DNA of 25,575 nt from CAXXFQ01 sp963674475 (GTDB lineage Bacteria; Planctomycetota; Planctomycetia; Pirellulales; Thermoguttaceae). The notes under the pieces are model-generated. The model was not told the origin of the DNA. It did no database searches and saw nothing but the letters and a program-made list of their open reading frames with translations. Every line of letters begins with the position of its first letter. The stretch's first letter is position 1. This document shows positions 17,168 through 25,549 of this stretch, piece after piece. Both the position numbers and the translations under genes were made by a program. The stretch is from contig CAXXFQ010000026.1 in the NCBI GenBank assembly GCA_963674475.2, forward strand, positions 1-25,575. Direction: 5' to 3'.

Positions 17168-17191
17168 AGGGACAATTCGTGAATTGTCCCT
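17168..17191. repeat. Perfect palindrome overlapping the elbD-like stop codon
   Basis: Arms AGGGACAATTC and GAATTGTCCCT, 11 bp and perfect, with a 2-nt centre. On the minus strand it begins within the TAG stop codon of the 1453-residue lipid synthase. The sequence resembles short dispersed REP-like palindromes found in many bacterial genomes. It could also act as a transcription stop or mRNA-stabilising stem. Confidence 0.75.
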
Positions 17192-20100
17192 ACGGCTTTT
17201 CTGTTTTCATTGATTCAATCGCGGTCTTCACCTCGGCTGTAATTGTCCGGTAGAGGTTATCCTTGGTTGTAGTGGCTGCAACCTTTTCAAAATCTCTCAT
17301 TTTGATAATGTTTCCAAAAACCACGGAAATCGGAGTCCTTTTCGGCAGAGATTTTCCAGCCGGCATGGAGTCATAGGTGCCTTTCAGGTAAACCGGAAGA
17401 ATCGGCACTTTCTGTTCCCAGGCAACCAGGCCCACTCCAGCCTTGAACTCCTGAATCTGCCCGGACCTGCTCCTGGTCCCCTCCGGGAAAATCAATATGG
17501 GTTCACCTGAAGCCAGGATCGAACTGAGCCGTCTCAGGCCGTTCAGGGATAACTCATCCCGTTCAATGGGCACAACGTTCATGCAGGTGGAAAAAAACCA
17601 GCTTTTGAAAATACCCTCGAAAAAGTAATCCCTGGCACCAATTATGTGGAGCCGCCTCGATTTCCGGACACCCAGGGCATGGGTAAGAGCCGAAATCATG
17701 ACAACCGTGTCCAGGTGGCTGGCATGATTGGCCGCCAGTATATAGGCGCCTTTTTCAGGTATGGCAGACTCATTCACCAGTTTAAGATCAAAATAGGTCC
17801 GGCTGAAATTACGAAGGGCCTGGAAACTCATCCTCAGGATCGCCCGGTCGATTAACGGCCTGTCCTTGAGGGAAAGGGTCGACCTGTGGACTTTTTGGGT
17901 GGATTTCGAGTCTGGCTGGAGGCCGATTCTCCTGACTTCATCCAGGACATCCTTAACTGTCTGCAGCCCGGCCGCCTTTTCATCAGGGATTGTAATCCCG
18001 AAGGTCTGCTCCATGGACAGCAGAAGTTCCAGGGCCATCAGGGAATCCAGACCCAGGTCGGTATAGAGATGGCTTTCTTCTGTTATCTCTTCTGTCTCCA
18101 GCCCCGAAAGCCGGGAAAGCTCCTTGAACAGAAGCTGACGCTTGCTGACTTTCGCCTCTCTTCCCTGGGCAGGCAAAAGGCCTTTTCTGTTCCTGGGAAG
18201 CCTGCCGGAATCTCCCATGATCCGCTGGCTGATTCCCTTCCGGTCGAGTACTCCTTCGCTGGTCCTGGGCAGCGGCTGGCTGACAAAATGAAGGGACTGC
18301 AGCCTGTTGTAGGAAGGAAGCTCTCTGGCCAGGGCCTGGATTTCTCTCTGGACTGTTTTTTCAGCTTTGTCCTGGTCTTCCTCTGCCAGGATTTCCTGGG
18401 AAGGATAGATTACAGCATTAACTTCTTCCGTCAAACCCGAGCGGATCCCGAAAACGCAGATGTCGCTGATGCCGGGCAGCTGCCTGTATATGGCCTCAAG
18501 GTCGGTCGGATAAACATTTTTCCCCGCTCCCGTGACGATTACATCCTTGATCCTGCCGGTTATGTATACATATCCATCACCGTCGACCCACCCCAGGTCG
18601 CCGGTATGGAACCATCCATCCCGAACTACCTCGCTGGTGGCTTCCGGATTATTGTAATATTCCATCATCAGGCTGGGAGTCCTGACTATTATTTCACCAA
18701 CCCCGTCGGAATCGGAGTGATAAAGCCTCACTTCCACACCGGGCAGGGGTTTACCGGCTGAACCGGCGCGGCTGCAGTGCAGGGGGCTTACAGTCAATAC
18801 CGGAGCAGTTTCAGTCAGCCCGTATCCTTCGTAAATCGGCATGCCCAGGGTTTTAAAGTAATTGTAGAGATCTTCCCCCAGTGCTGATCCTCCGCTGACA
18901 AAGATCCTGATTTTTCCTCCGAATTCCTCATGGACGGCGGAAAACATTTTCCTCCCCAGGTTCCGGCCAAACCTTTTCTCCAGGGAAGCATTGATCTTCT
19001 TGGATCCCTCCAGAATTCCGCTTCTAAAAAAGGATTTATTGGTTTTGAGAATTCTCCGCTCAATATCCTCCCTGATCAGGCTGTAGAGAGTAGGCACTCC
19101 CAGCATTGATGTCGTGCCGGTTTCCCGCATGGCGGTGAGGATATTTTTTGGCTTCAATGACTGGAGGTAGGTAATCGTTGCCCCGCCGTAAATTCCCATG
19201 AGGAAACCGCAGGTATATTCAAGGGTATGGTAAAGAGGCAGCACTGAAAGGAACTGGTCCCCATCAATAACCGACATATAGTGGTTAACACCGCGTACAT
19301 TAGCCAGAAAACTCCGGTGATTGTGAACCGCACCTTTTGGATTATCCAGGGTTCCGGTTGTATAGATTATTGCCACCGGGTCTTCAGGATGGGCCTGGGT
19401 TGATTCAAAAACATCGTTCCTGTTTATTGTCAGCTTCGAATTTGCCTGGTAGTCAGCGGTCGCAAAAGGTTCGCAGAACTCATCCACATTGAGTATGGGC
19501 ACCGGTTCATCCAGGCTTTCATTCTCCTGCAGTTCCTCAGGGGCAAACCTGTTCATGCACCTGGAGGAAGCCAGCAAAGCCCTGGCATTATTAAACCTGC
19601 AGAGAGACCACACCTCCCTGGTCCATGTCTGCGAATCTACCGGCACAACAACCAGTCCGGCTAAAACCGCACCCATGTGGGCGATGCCCCATTCCGGCTG
19701 ATTTTCAGAAAAAAGAACAACATTATCCCCCGGCCTTAGGCCGGCTGAATAGAGCGTGCCCGCTACCTGGTGGGCTCTTTTCTCCAGTTCCGAATAAGTA
19801 AAACATACCCACTCACCCTTGCGCTTGATCTGCAGGGCTGTTTTGTTTGTGAAGCGCTCCCTGGCTGATTCCAGCAATTCGGGAATCGTTGTGGGGAAGG
19901 AATCGTCCCCTGCTTCCATGTCGCCCAGTTCAAAACTCCCGGTACCTTCCATTTTCAGCAGGTATTTTTTTACCCCGGGGATATGGATATTCTGAATATA
20001 GTGCCTCCAGTTCATCCTGGAAACATCAAAATTGAACTGGATCTGATCTTCACTGTCCAGCTCATGGTAGAGCTCCATGGCCCTGTCCACGCTGAAGGTG

Positions 20101-21551
20101 CTGCCCAGATTAAGGTACGGTTCATAGATTTCCCCATAGTAATAGAGCATATCCATGGCGGCTTTTCTGGAGGCGATTTTGCGCCGCAGTTTTTTCCCGG
20201 CTTTAAAATCAGGGAGCCGGGAGAGAGAGTCATCCATCAAACTCATGGGAATCCGCTTGATCTGGTGCTGAAGGCGGAAAAGACGGCGCCCGGGAAAGCT
20301 CAGTTTCCTGATAATAACGGGATTTCCCTGCTTATCGAGCAGGGGTGTCCTGCGGAAATATTCGAAGACATGGTTGTAGAGGTCACCCATGCTTATAGGT
20401 TTTTCAGAACCTGTTGCGACATGGATTATTCTGGTTCCCTCAATTTCCTGATCACCCAGGTTGGCTGCCTCCGCGAGGATGGCGTTTACCACCATGTCTA
20501 CCGGTACGATATCCAGGTTGATTTCCGGGTTAAGCGGCAGTGAACGCAGGCGGCCCTTGCCGATGGCCACGATCAGCGGATCGGCCATCCGCAGCCCGTC
20601 CAGCCATCCGGGAGAGGGTTCGGAAAGGCTGCTTTCAATAACCGAAGGCCTGACAATCGCCACCCTGGCTGACCCGGCTTTAATAAGAACATGCTGTTCT
20701 CCAAGGGCTTTGGTATAGGTATAGGTATCGTTCCACCCTCGCTCCCGGGCCCATTTCATACCCTCTTCCACAAGATTGGCTTTCAGCTGCTTGGTTTTTA
20801 GCTTTTCCAGCTCATCTTTGCGTCGTGCTTCTTCCCATCCCCCGGCTCTTTTTTCCCGGGTTTCCAGGGCTTCCTTCAAAGCCTGCTGATATTTATCCTC
20901 TTCAATTCTTGCGGAAGCCCGGTTGATTATGTCCTTTATGGCCTTTATCTCAACATCTATATCTGAGATAGCCCGCAACGGAAACCTTGTTTCACCTGAG
21001 GTGTCCTTATGATAGAGGGTTTCCTCGACATCCCCCACAACCGCGCCGCTGACATAGGCGGTTGAAACATGTACAAGGATGGCGTGATCACACCTGGAAG
21101 CAAGTTCAGCGACTTTCCCGGCGCCGAAAACGTTTAATTCCAGGGCGTCATCAAGTGAAGCATCGAAGGAGACAACCGCGGCACTGTTTATTATTATGTC
21201 CAGTTCGCCCTTCAACCGCTTAAGTTCATCTTCTTCGATGCCGAGGTCAGGTTTTGAAATATCCCCGGCTACTGCAAGAAGTTTTTCCCTGAGGAAATCC
21301 CCCAGACCTTCCCGGTACCGCCCCTGGAGCCTGGGAGTAAAAGCGGTGGAACTGTACAGCTCCTTTTCCAGGCGCTTCTGCGCGTCAAGAACCCTGCCGC
21401 CCAGCTTGTACTTGGGCCGGATGAGGACATATATCTTTTCAACATCAGGAGCCGACCATAGGATCTTTTCAATCAGAGGCTGCCCCAGAAAACCGGTTGC
21501 ACCGGTTATTAAAATCCTTTTACCTTTAAGGAATTTCGCTATTCTAGCCAT
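17190..21551 (-). CDS. elbD: ElbD-like multidomain ether-lipid synthase: acyl reductase, AMP-ligase, ACP, PlsC
   Basis: Four enzymes fused in 1453 residues. Residues about 8-400 are a fatty-acyl reductase (NAD-binding_4): GATGFLG (17-23), STAYV (163-167), Y277-T-Y-T-K281. Residues about 556-1105 are an acyl-AMP ligase (TTGTLDNPKG at 731-740, YGLTETAP at 910-917, HTGDLG, TGRIKD). Residues about 1135-1210 are an acyl carrier domain with S1170 in LGLDSLM. Residues about 1240-1450 are a PlsC acyltransferase with NHASHLD (H1276, D1281) and FPEGTRS (1355-1361). This order matches my recollection of ElbD, the Myxococcus ether-lipid enzyme. It would activate a fatty acid, reduce it to the alcohol that AGPS needs, and acylate glycerol- or DHAP-phosphate. 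The ligase core motifs deviate from consensus. The lipid kinase lies 13 bp upstream in the same operon. Confidence 0.9.
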   Translation of the reverse strand: MARIAKFLKGKRILITGATGFLGQPLIEKILWSAPDVEKIYVLIRPKYKLGGRVLDAQKRLEKELYSSTAFTPRLQGRYREGLGDFLREKLLAVAGDISKPDLGIEEDELKRLKGELDIIINSAAVVSFDASLDDALELNVFGAGKVAELASRCDHAILVHVSTAYVSGAVVGDVEETLYHKDTSGETRFPLRAISDIDVEIKAIKDIINRASARIEEDKYQQALKEALETREKRAGGWEEARRKDELEKLKTKQLKANLVEEGMKWARERGWNDTYTYTKALGEQHVLIKAGSARVAIVRPSVIESSLSEPSPGWLDGLRMADPLIVAIGKGRLRSLPLNPEINLDIVPVDMVVNAILAEAANLGDQEIEGTRIIHVATGSEKPISMGDLYNHVFEYFRRTPLLDKQGNPVIIRKLSFPGRRLFRLQHQIKRIPMSLMDDSLSRLPDFKAGKKLRRKIASRKAAMDMLYYYGEIYEPYLNLGSTFSVDRAMELYHELDSEDQIQFNFDVSRMNWRHYIQNIHIPGVKKYLLKMEGTGSFELGDMEAGDDSFPTTIPELLESARERFTNKTALQIKRKGEWVCFTYSELEKRAHQVAGTLYSAGLRPGDNVVLFSENQPEWGIAHMGAVLAGLVVVPVDSQTWTREVWSLCRFNNARALLASSRCMNRFAPEELQENESLDEPVPILNVDEFCEPFATADYQANSKLTINRNDVFESTQAHPEDPVAIIYTTGTLDNPKGAVHNHRSFLANVRGVNHYMSVIDGDQFLSVLPLYHTLEYTCGFLMGIYGGATITYLQSLKPKNILTAMRETGTTSMLGVPTLYSLIREDIERRILKTNKSFFRSGILEGSKKINASLEKRFGRNLGRKMFSAVHEEFGGKIRIFVSGGSALGEDLYNYFKTLGMPIYEGYGLTETAPVLTVSPLHCSRAGSAGKPLPGVEVRLYHSDSDGVGEIIVRTPSLMMEYYNNPEATSEVVRDGWFHTGDLGWVDGDGYVYITGRIKDVIVTGAGKNVYPTDLEAIYRQLPGISDICVFGIRSGLTEEVNAVIYPSQEILAEEDQDKAEKTVQREIQALARELPSYNRLQSLHFVSQPLPRTSEGVLDRKGISQRIMGDSGRLPRNRKGLLPAQGREAKVSKRQLLFKELSRLSGLETEEITEESHLYTDLGLDSLMALELLLSMEQTFGITIPDEKAAGLQTVKDVLDEVRRIGLQPDSKSTQKVHRSTLSLKDRPLIDRAILRMSFQALRNFSRTYFDLKLVNESAIPEKGAYILAANHASHLDTVVMISALTHALGVRKSRRLHIIGARDYFFEGIFKSWFFSTCMNVVPIERDELSLNGLRRLSSILASGEPILIFPEGTRSRSGQIQEFKAGVGLVAWEQKVPILPVYLKGTYDSMPAGKSLPKRTPISVVFGNIIKMRDFEKVAATTTKDNLYRTITAEVKTAIESMKTEKP

Positions 21552-21564
21552 AAAATCTCTATCC

Positions 21565-22458
21565 TTAAACTATCAACCGTATCGCGCCTGGCTTCACTTC
21601 TATTTCCAGCCTGTCCGCCCTGTCCGTCTCGCCATCATAGCTGACCAGCTGATTATCAGGCAGTTCTACAGTGATATGTTTACCCTTCATCAATTGAAAT
21701 GCCGGATGATCCAAATGACGGCCGGTGTATAATTTTGGAAAATTCCTCATCAATTCCAGCCTGCCAATCTCACCTACTACCACTACATCCAGGTATCCGT
21801 CATTTATCTCAGCACCTGGCGCAACCTTGAGGCCGCCTCCTGTAAATGGTGTGTTCTGGACCATTATACTAGTACAGATCATCTCCTTCCTCTGTCCGTC
21901 CAGTGTCAGGGCCAGATGAATTCCCTTCAGTTTTGTCACAGCTTTATAAAGGGAAAGAAAGAAAACAGGCCTTCCCTTCATGAATTTCATCCTGTTTGCT
22001 TCTTCAGCCACTATGGCCGGGAATCCACATCCGACAAAAGACACGAAACGGCGGCCTGAAACTCTCTCCAAACCAACGTCAAAACTGATTGTATCGCCTT
22101 TTACGATCCTCCCGAAAGCTTCTTCCATGTCTCCGGGTAAAATGCCAAGGCTCCTGGCTATATCATTTCCGGTGCCAGCGGGAATAATACCGATTTCAAC
22201 TCCTGAATCAGAAAGCACATCAGCCACATCAGAAATCGTGCCATCTCCCCCCATTACCAGCAGCTGCTTCACCCCTTCTTCCAGGGCTTGAGCCGCCAGT
22301 TTTCTGGCATGGCCTTGATACTCAGTAAACCGAAGGTCGACAGATAAACCAAATTTAAGTCCAGCCTTTTCAAGCTCAGGCAGTCTCCGTGCAGAACCGC
22401 CCCGGCCAGCTTTTGGATTCACCAAGACCGGTATCTTTTTTAGAATCGGTTTAACCAT
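21565..22458 (-). CDS. Diacylglycerol/lipid kinase (YegS/DgkB-like)
   Basis: Cytosolic or membrane-associated lipid kinase of 297 residues, normal for the DAGK-catalytic family. Visible signatures are VLVNPKAGRGG (11-21), the nucleotide loop GGDGT (70-74), PAGTGNDIAR (93-102) and the C-terminal NDGYLDVVVVG and YDGE segments. A ribosome site AAAGGAAG lies before the ATG. The ElbD-like gene begins 13 bp after its stop, so they form an operon. It probably phosphorylates diacylglycerol, or alkyl-acylglycerol made with the neighbouring ether-lipid enzymes, back to the phosphatidate level. The family is certain; the lipid substrate is inferred. Sphingosine or ceramide kinase-like activity is an alternative. 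Confidence 0.88.
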   Translation of the reverse strand: MVKPILKKIPVLVNPKAGRGGSARRLPELEKAGLKFGLSVDLRFTEYQGHARKLAAQALEEGVKQLLVMGGDGTISDVADVLSDSGVEIGIIPAGTGNDIARSLGILPGDMEEAFGRIVKGDTISFDVGLERVSGRRFVSFVGCGFPAIVAEEANRMKFMKGRPVFFLSLYKAVTKLKGIHLALTLDGQRKEMICTSIMVQNTPFTGGGLKVAPGAEINDGYLDVVVVGEIGRLELMRNFPKLYTGRHLDHPAFQLMKGKHITVELPDNQLVSYDGETDRADRLEIEVKPGAIRLIV

Positions 22459-23001
22459 CTGGAAAAAACTTCCTTTCCCGATTAAAACTGCTGATGACTG
22501 GCAATCTTTTGAAAATATCAGGTTTCAAAACCCGAATTGAATAATACTACTTTCCTGGTGCAGTAAGAACCTCAATTATATCCGTTCCGGGAACGGTGTA
22601 AATACAGGCTGTGATCTTAACCTCAAGGAAACCCGGCAGCCAGGCTGTTCTTGCGGGGGTACTGAAAACTGTATTCCACAATTTTTCCTCAGGAGTCATC
22701 ACAGGGTAAAGAGAAGAGGAAAAGGGTTTGTCTGAACAGCCGGAGAATTATAAACATCAGGCTGCTGTGGATGCCTGTGGAGAAAACACCCTTTGAATAA
22801 CGATTGTTCCAGATGCTTCACACCTTCCACAAAATTTTCCAGAACTCCATCCACATAGAGAGGCTTGAAAGTAAACATGGTTACCCGGTTTTGTCGGAAT
22901 CCAGAGCCCCTACTGCTACCTCTTTTATATATAATTAATTCTTAAAAGCAATAGAAGTAGTAAAGCTCCGCTCAGGTGTTATAATCTTTTAATCCATGAC
23001 T
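22459..23001. other. Non-coding region at a strand switch, candidate replication origin
   Basis: About 540 bp with no convincing gene. All genes for 7.5 kb to the left are on the minus strand and all to the right on the plus strand. It holds several near-matches to the DnaA box TTATNCACA. They are TGTGGAGAA at 22776-22784 (8 of 9), and with 7 of 9 TGTGGATGC at 22766-22774, CCATCCACA at 22847-22855, TGCTTCACA at 22814-22822 and TATTCCACA at 22672-22680. An AT-rich stretch follows at about 22921-22952. rpmH and rnpA, which often lie near oriC, are 2.4 kb to the right. No box is perfect and dnaA is not in the window, so this is only a candidate. Confidence 0.35.
22977..22985 (+). promoter_or_regulatory. 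Extended -10 promoter of selC
   Basis: TGTTATAAT is a TGn extended -10 followed by a perfect TATAAT. It ends 16 bp before the first base of tRNA-Sec. No good -35 hexamer is visible at the usual distance, as is common for extended -10 promoters. Confidence 0.6.
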
Positions 23002-23098
23002 GGAGGCACTTCTCGTCTGGTGGCGGGCCTGGTCTTCAAAACCAGTTGAGTCGCTTTAAAGAGTGATTGGTGGGTTCGATTCCCATGTGCCTCCGCCA
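23002..23098 (+). tRNA. selC: tRNA-Sec (selenocysteine, anticodon TCA)
   Basis: Selenocysteine tRNA of 97 nt with CCA encoded. It has the 8-bp acceptor stem special to tRNA-Sec (GGAGGCAC pairing with GTGCCTCC), a G discriminator, an anticodon arm CTGGTCTTCAAAACCAG giving TCA, which reads UGA, a long variable arm, and a T arm with GGTTCGATTCC. A small inverted repeat, CAGGA-GAAT-TCCTG, overlaps its 3' end. The host must therefore make selenoproteins, although I found none with an in-frame TGA in this window. Confidence 0.96.
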
Positions 23099-23233
23099 GG
23101 AGAATTCCTGTAGAGATGAAATTTTCCTCGCAGGACAGGGTTACAGCCGGAATATCCGGATAATAAGCATGGATTCTTAACAGATTCTCCATTCATCCAA
23201 ATAAAAAAAAGCAATATTGCAGAGAGAACAGGT

Positions 23234-24085
23234 ATGGATAAAGACAAGAAAATTGTTGGAATTCAGGGAGAAATAGGATCCTTCAGTGAAGAAGCTGCTC
23301 TGGATCTCCTTGGCCAGGATACCGTTATTCGCAACTTTAGGAGTTTTGAAGCTGTATTCCAGGCCTTTAAAACAAAGGAAATAAATCACTGCGTGATTCC
23401 CATGGAGAACTCTCTTCTGGGATCGATCCACCGGAACTACGATCTTCTGCTGAAGAATAAGGCCCTGATACAGGGTGAGATTTACCTGAAAATCAAACAT
23501 AACCTGATCGTAATGCCGGGGACAAAATTTGAAGATATCCAGACTGTAATATCTCATCCTGTCGCCCTGGCCCAATGCGAAAAATTCTTTGATAAATATC
23601 CGGAGCTTAAGATCGAGACTTCCTATGACACTTCGGGAAGTGTCAGGGACCTTGTGGACAGCAATCGTCGGGATATCGCCGCCATTGCCGGCAAGAGAGC
23701 CTGCCAGGCCTTCGGCGGTGAAATGCTTATGGAATCGATCCAGGATTACGAAGAGAACTACACTAGATTTGTTCTGCTGGGAGAAGATTTTGCATACACT
23801 CCGGCTGCCGACAAGACTTCCGTTGTTTTCAGTTTCCGTAATAAACCTGGAGCTCTTTTTAAATCTTTGAGCGTTTTCGCGCTGAGAGATATCGACTTGA
23901 CAAGAATTGAATCCAGGCCGATTGCTGAAAGACCCTGGGAGTATCTGTTTTATATTGATTTTCTTGGGAACCTTAACGACCTGAGAGTTAAAAATGCCTT
24001 GAACCATCTGCAGGAAATTACTGATTTCTTCGAGGTAATAGGTTGTTACAAGAGAGACCATACAATAAAGAAAATAGGAATGTAG
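23234..24085 (+). CDS. pheA: Prephenate dehydratase with ACT domain
   Basis: Cytosolic enzyme converting prephenate to phenylpyruvate in phenylalanine synthesis, 283 residues, the usual length for a monofunctional PheA without chorismate mutase. The catalytic domain shows MENSLLGSIHRNYDLLL (57-73) and the conserved TRF (177-179). The ACT regulatory domain from about 195 has GALFKSLSVF and ESRP (226-229), the phenylalanine-binding motifs, so feedback inhibition by phenylalanine is expected. It starts 136 bp after selC, with GAGAGAACAGG as ribosome site. It stands apart from other aromatic pathway genes here. Confidence 0.92.
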   Translation: MDKDKKIVGIQGEIGSFSEEAALDLLGQDTVIRNFRSFEAVFQAFKTKEINHCVIPMENSLLGSIHRNYDLLLKNKALIQGEIYLKIKHNLIVMPGTKFEDIQTVISHPVALAQCEKFFDKYPELKIETSYDTSGSVRDLVDSNRRDIAAIAGKRACQAFGGEMLMESIQDYEENYTRFVLLGEDFAYTPAADKTSVVFSFRNKPGALFKSLSVFALRDIDLTRIESRPIAERPWEYLFYIDFLGNLNDLRVKNALNHLQEITDFFEVIGCYKRDHTIKKIGM

Positions 24086-24162
24086 CATCCTGACCATGGG
24101 GATGGCCCGAGATATGGTGAGATTGTCCCTTTATCCGGTTCCGCCATCAAAGGATATCCAAA

Positions 24163-25300
24163 ATGAACGAAGATAATTTTAACCGGAGATCTTTTCTGGC
24201 AGCCTCACTGGGAAGCGCTGTCGCGGCATCCTCGACAATGTCAGCCGCAAAAGCATCCGAGGAAAAAGGAGAAAGCCGGAGAACCTACCGGACGGGAAGA
24301 ATGCCTCCAGTATAATGCCTCCGCCATACAGGTCAGCAACAGGAACCCGGAAGACCGTAACGGAATGAAGGCCAATACCTTAAGGATGCTGGAGCTTGCC
24401 GAACATGCCGTAGCCGGAAGTAAGCCTTTTCTTCCTGTTAGATTCATAGTTTTCCCTGAATTCGCCCATGCCGCTCCTGTTTATGAGGACGCTGCGACGC
24501 TGATCCGCAAGCTTGGAATTGAGATCCCAAACTGGCATACAGAAAAAATGGTCGAAAAAGCCAGGGAACTCCAGGTTTTCATTCAGATGGGTACTATGCT
24601 GGAGATCGATCCTGCCTATCCGGGAGCCTTGTTCAATACTTCCTGCCTGGTCGGGCCTGAGGGAATTCTCTATAAATATCGAAAGGTAAATACCTGGATT
24701 CCTTTTGAGGTGCACACCAGCCCTCATGATATACCGGACTACCAGGAGGATCTTTTCCCGGTAGCTGAAACAGAGATAGGGAGGATAGGGGCGGCAATTT
24801 GCTACGACTGGCTTTTTCCCGAAGCGATGCGGCAATTGACTGCAAACGGGGCCGAAATCCTGGCCCGGGTGTCAGCTTACATGGACCCCTTTGGCACGGC
24901 GGAGCCCAACTCCTGGTGGACGATAGTCAACAGGTGCCGGGCCCTGGAGAACATAGCCTACGTTATAGCAGCCAACCAGGGAGCAAGTTTGAGAAATTAC
25001 CCACCTTTCTCCTGGCCCGGAGGAAGCATGATTGTAGACCATGATGGTAGAATTGTGACGCAGGCCACTCCTGGTGACGGTGAAAAGATTGTAACGGGCC
25101 CGGTGGACATATCCATGCTTAGGAAAGAGCGGAAAACCCGGCTGGCTCACCTTATGCCCGCACACCTGAGAACCGAGGCCTACCCGGTATACAGGGGAGA
25201 GGTACTGCCTGAAAACAGTTTCAGTGATAACGCGGGAAGGACCTACAGTATGAACAGCGAGGTAATACAGAGGGTGAAAAAGAAGGTTTTTCCCGGTTAA
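24163..25300 (+). CDS. Tat-exported nitrilase-superfamily amidase/hydrolase, frameshifted
   Basis: Carbon-nitrogen hydrolase of about 378 residues after correction. The first frame, from ATG 24163 (ribosome site AAGGAT), encodes a twin-arginine signal, NRRSFLAASLGSAVAASS. It then hits a stop near 24312. The second frame, entered upstream of 24365, continues with EECLQYNASAIQVSNRNPED, a typical nitrilase N-terminus. Deleting one base of the A5 run at 24263-24267 joins them. The Glu-Lys-Cys triad is visible in FPEFAH, KYRKVNTW and AICYDW. The substrate is unknown; the extended C-terminus recalls aliphatic amidases and formamidases. Reported only from the internal ATG at 24365, it would lack the signal and first strand. 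Confidence 0.8.
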
Positions 25301-25346
25301 TCCTGGAAAAAATGGTTTAATAAAAGTCCTTATAAAGGGCTGAATG

Positions 25347-25374
25347 TTGAATATATAGGGGAAAAATTGATACT
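25347..25374 (+). promoter_or_regulatory. Possible sigma-70-type promoter for rpmH
   Basis: TTGAAT (25347-25352) and GATACT (25369-25374) with a 16-bp spacer, 34 bp before the rpmH start. Matches are partial; position and spacing support it. Confidence 0.3.
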
Positions 25375-25407
25375 ATTCCTCTTTTTGAAAGTAGAGGTTT
25401 TTTAAAT

Positions 25408-25549
25408 ATGAAGAGGACTTTTCAGCCTAACAACAGGGCGCAGAGCAAAAAAACATGGTTTCAGAGCCCGCATGCAGACTAAGGCCGGCCGTTGTATCCT
25501 GGCCAGGAGAAGGGCTAAGGGCAGGGCTAGACTAACAGTAAGTGGATAA
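25408..25549 (+). CDS. rpmH: Ribosomal protein L34, frameshifted in the assembly
   Basis: The last protein of the large ribosomal subunit, 46 residues after correction. The first frame reads MKRTFQPNNR. After removal of one base from the G3 run at 25436-25438, the second frame reads RRAKKHGFRARMQTKAGR and then CILARRRAKGRARLTVSG, a textbook L34. As written, the first frame stops at codon 25. A GAGG ribosome site is at 25394-25397. The rnpA start codon overlaps its end. Since L34 is nearly universal and single-copy, the lesion is most likely a sequence error. Confidence 0.88.

Noticed and set aside
22547..22699. 50-codon minus-strand ORF starting MTPEEKLWNTV
   Set aside because: It reads fairly like protein but has no Shine-Dalgarno sequence and no recognised family, and is short enough to occur by chance. 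A translated search in relatives would settle it.
22989..23192. 67-codon minus-strand frame across selC
   Set aside because: It overlaps the whole tRNA-Sec gene antisense and has no independent support.
23177..24097. 306-codon minus-strand frame opposite pheA
   Set aside because: Antisense shadow of a clear prephenate dehydratase; no family motifs and no ribosome site.
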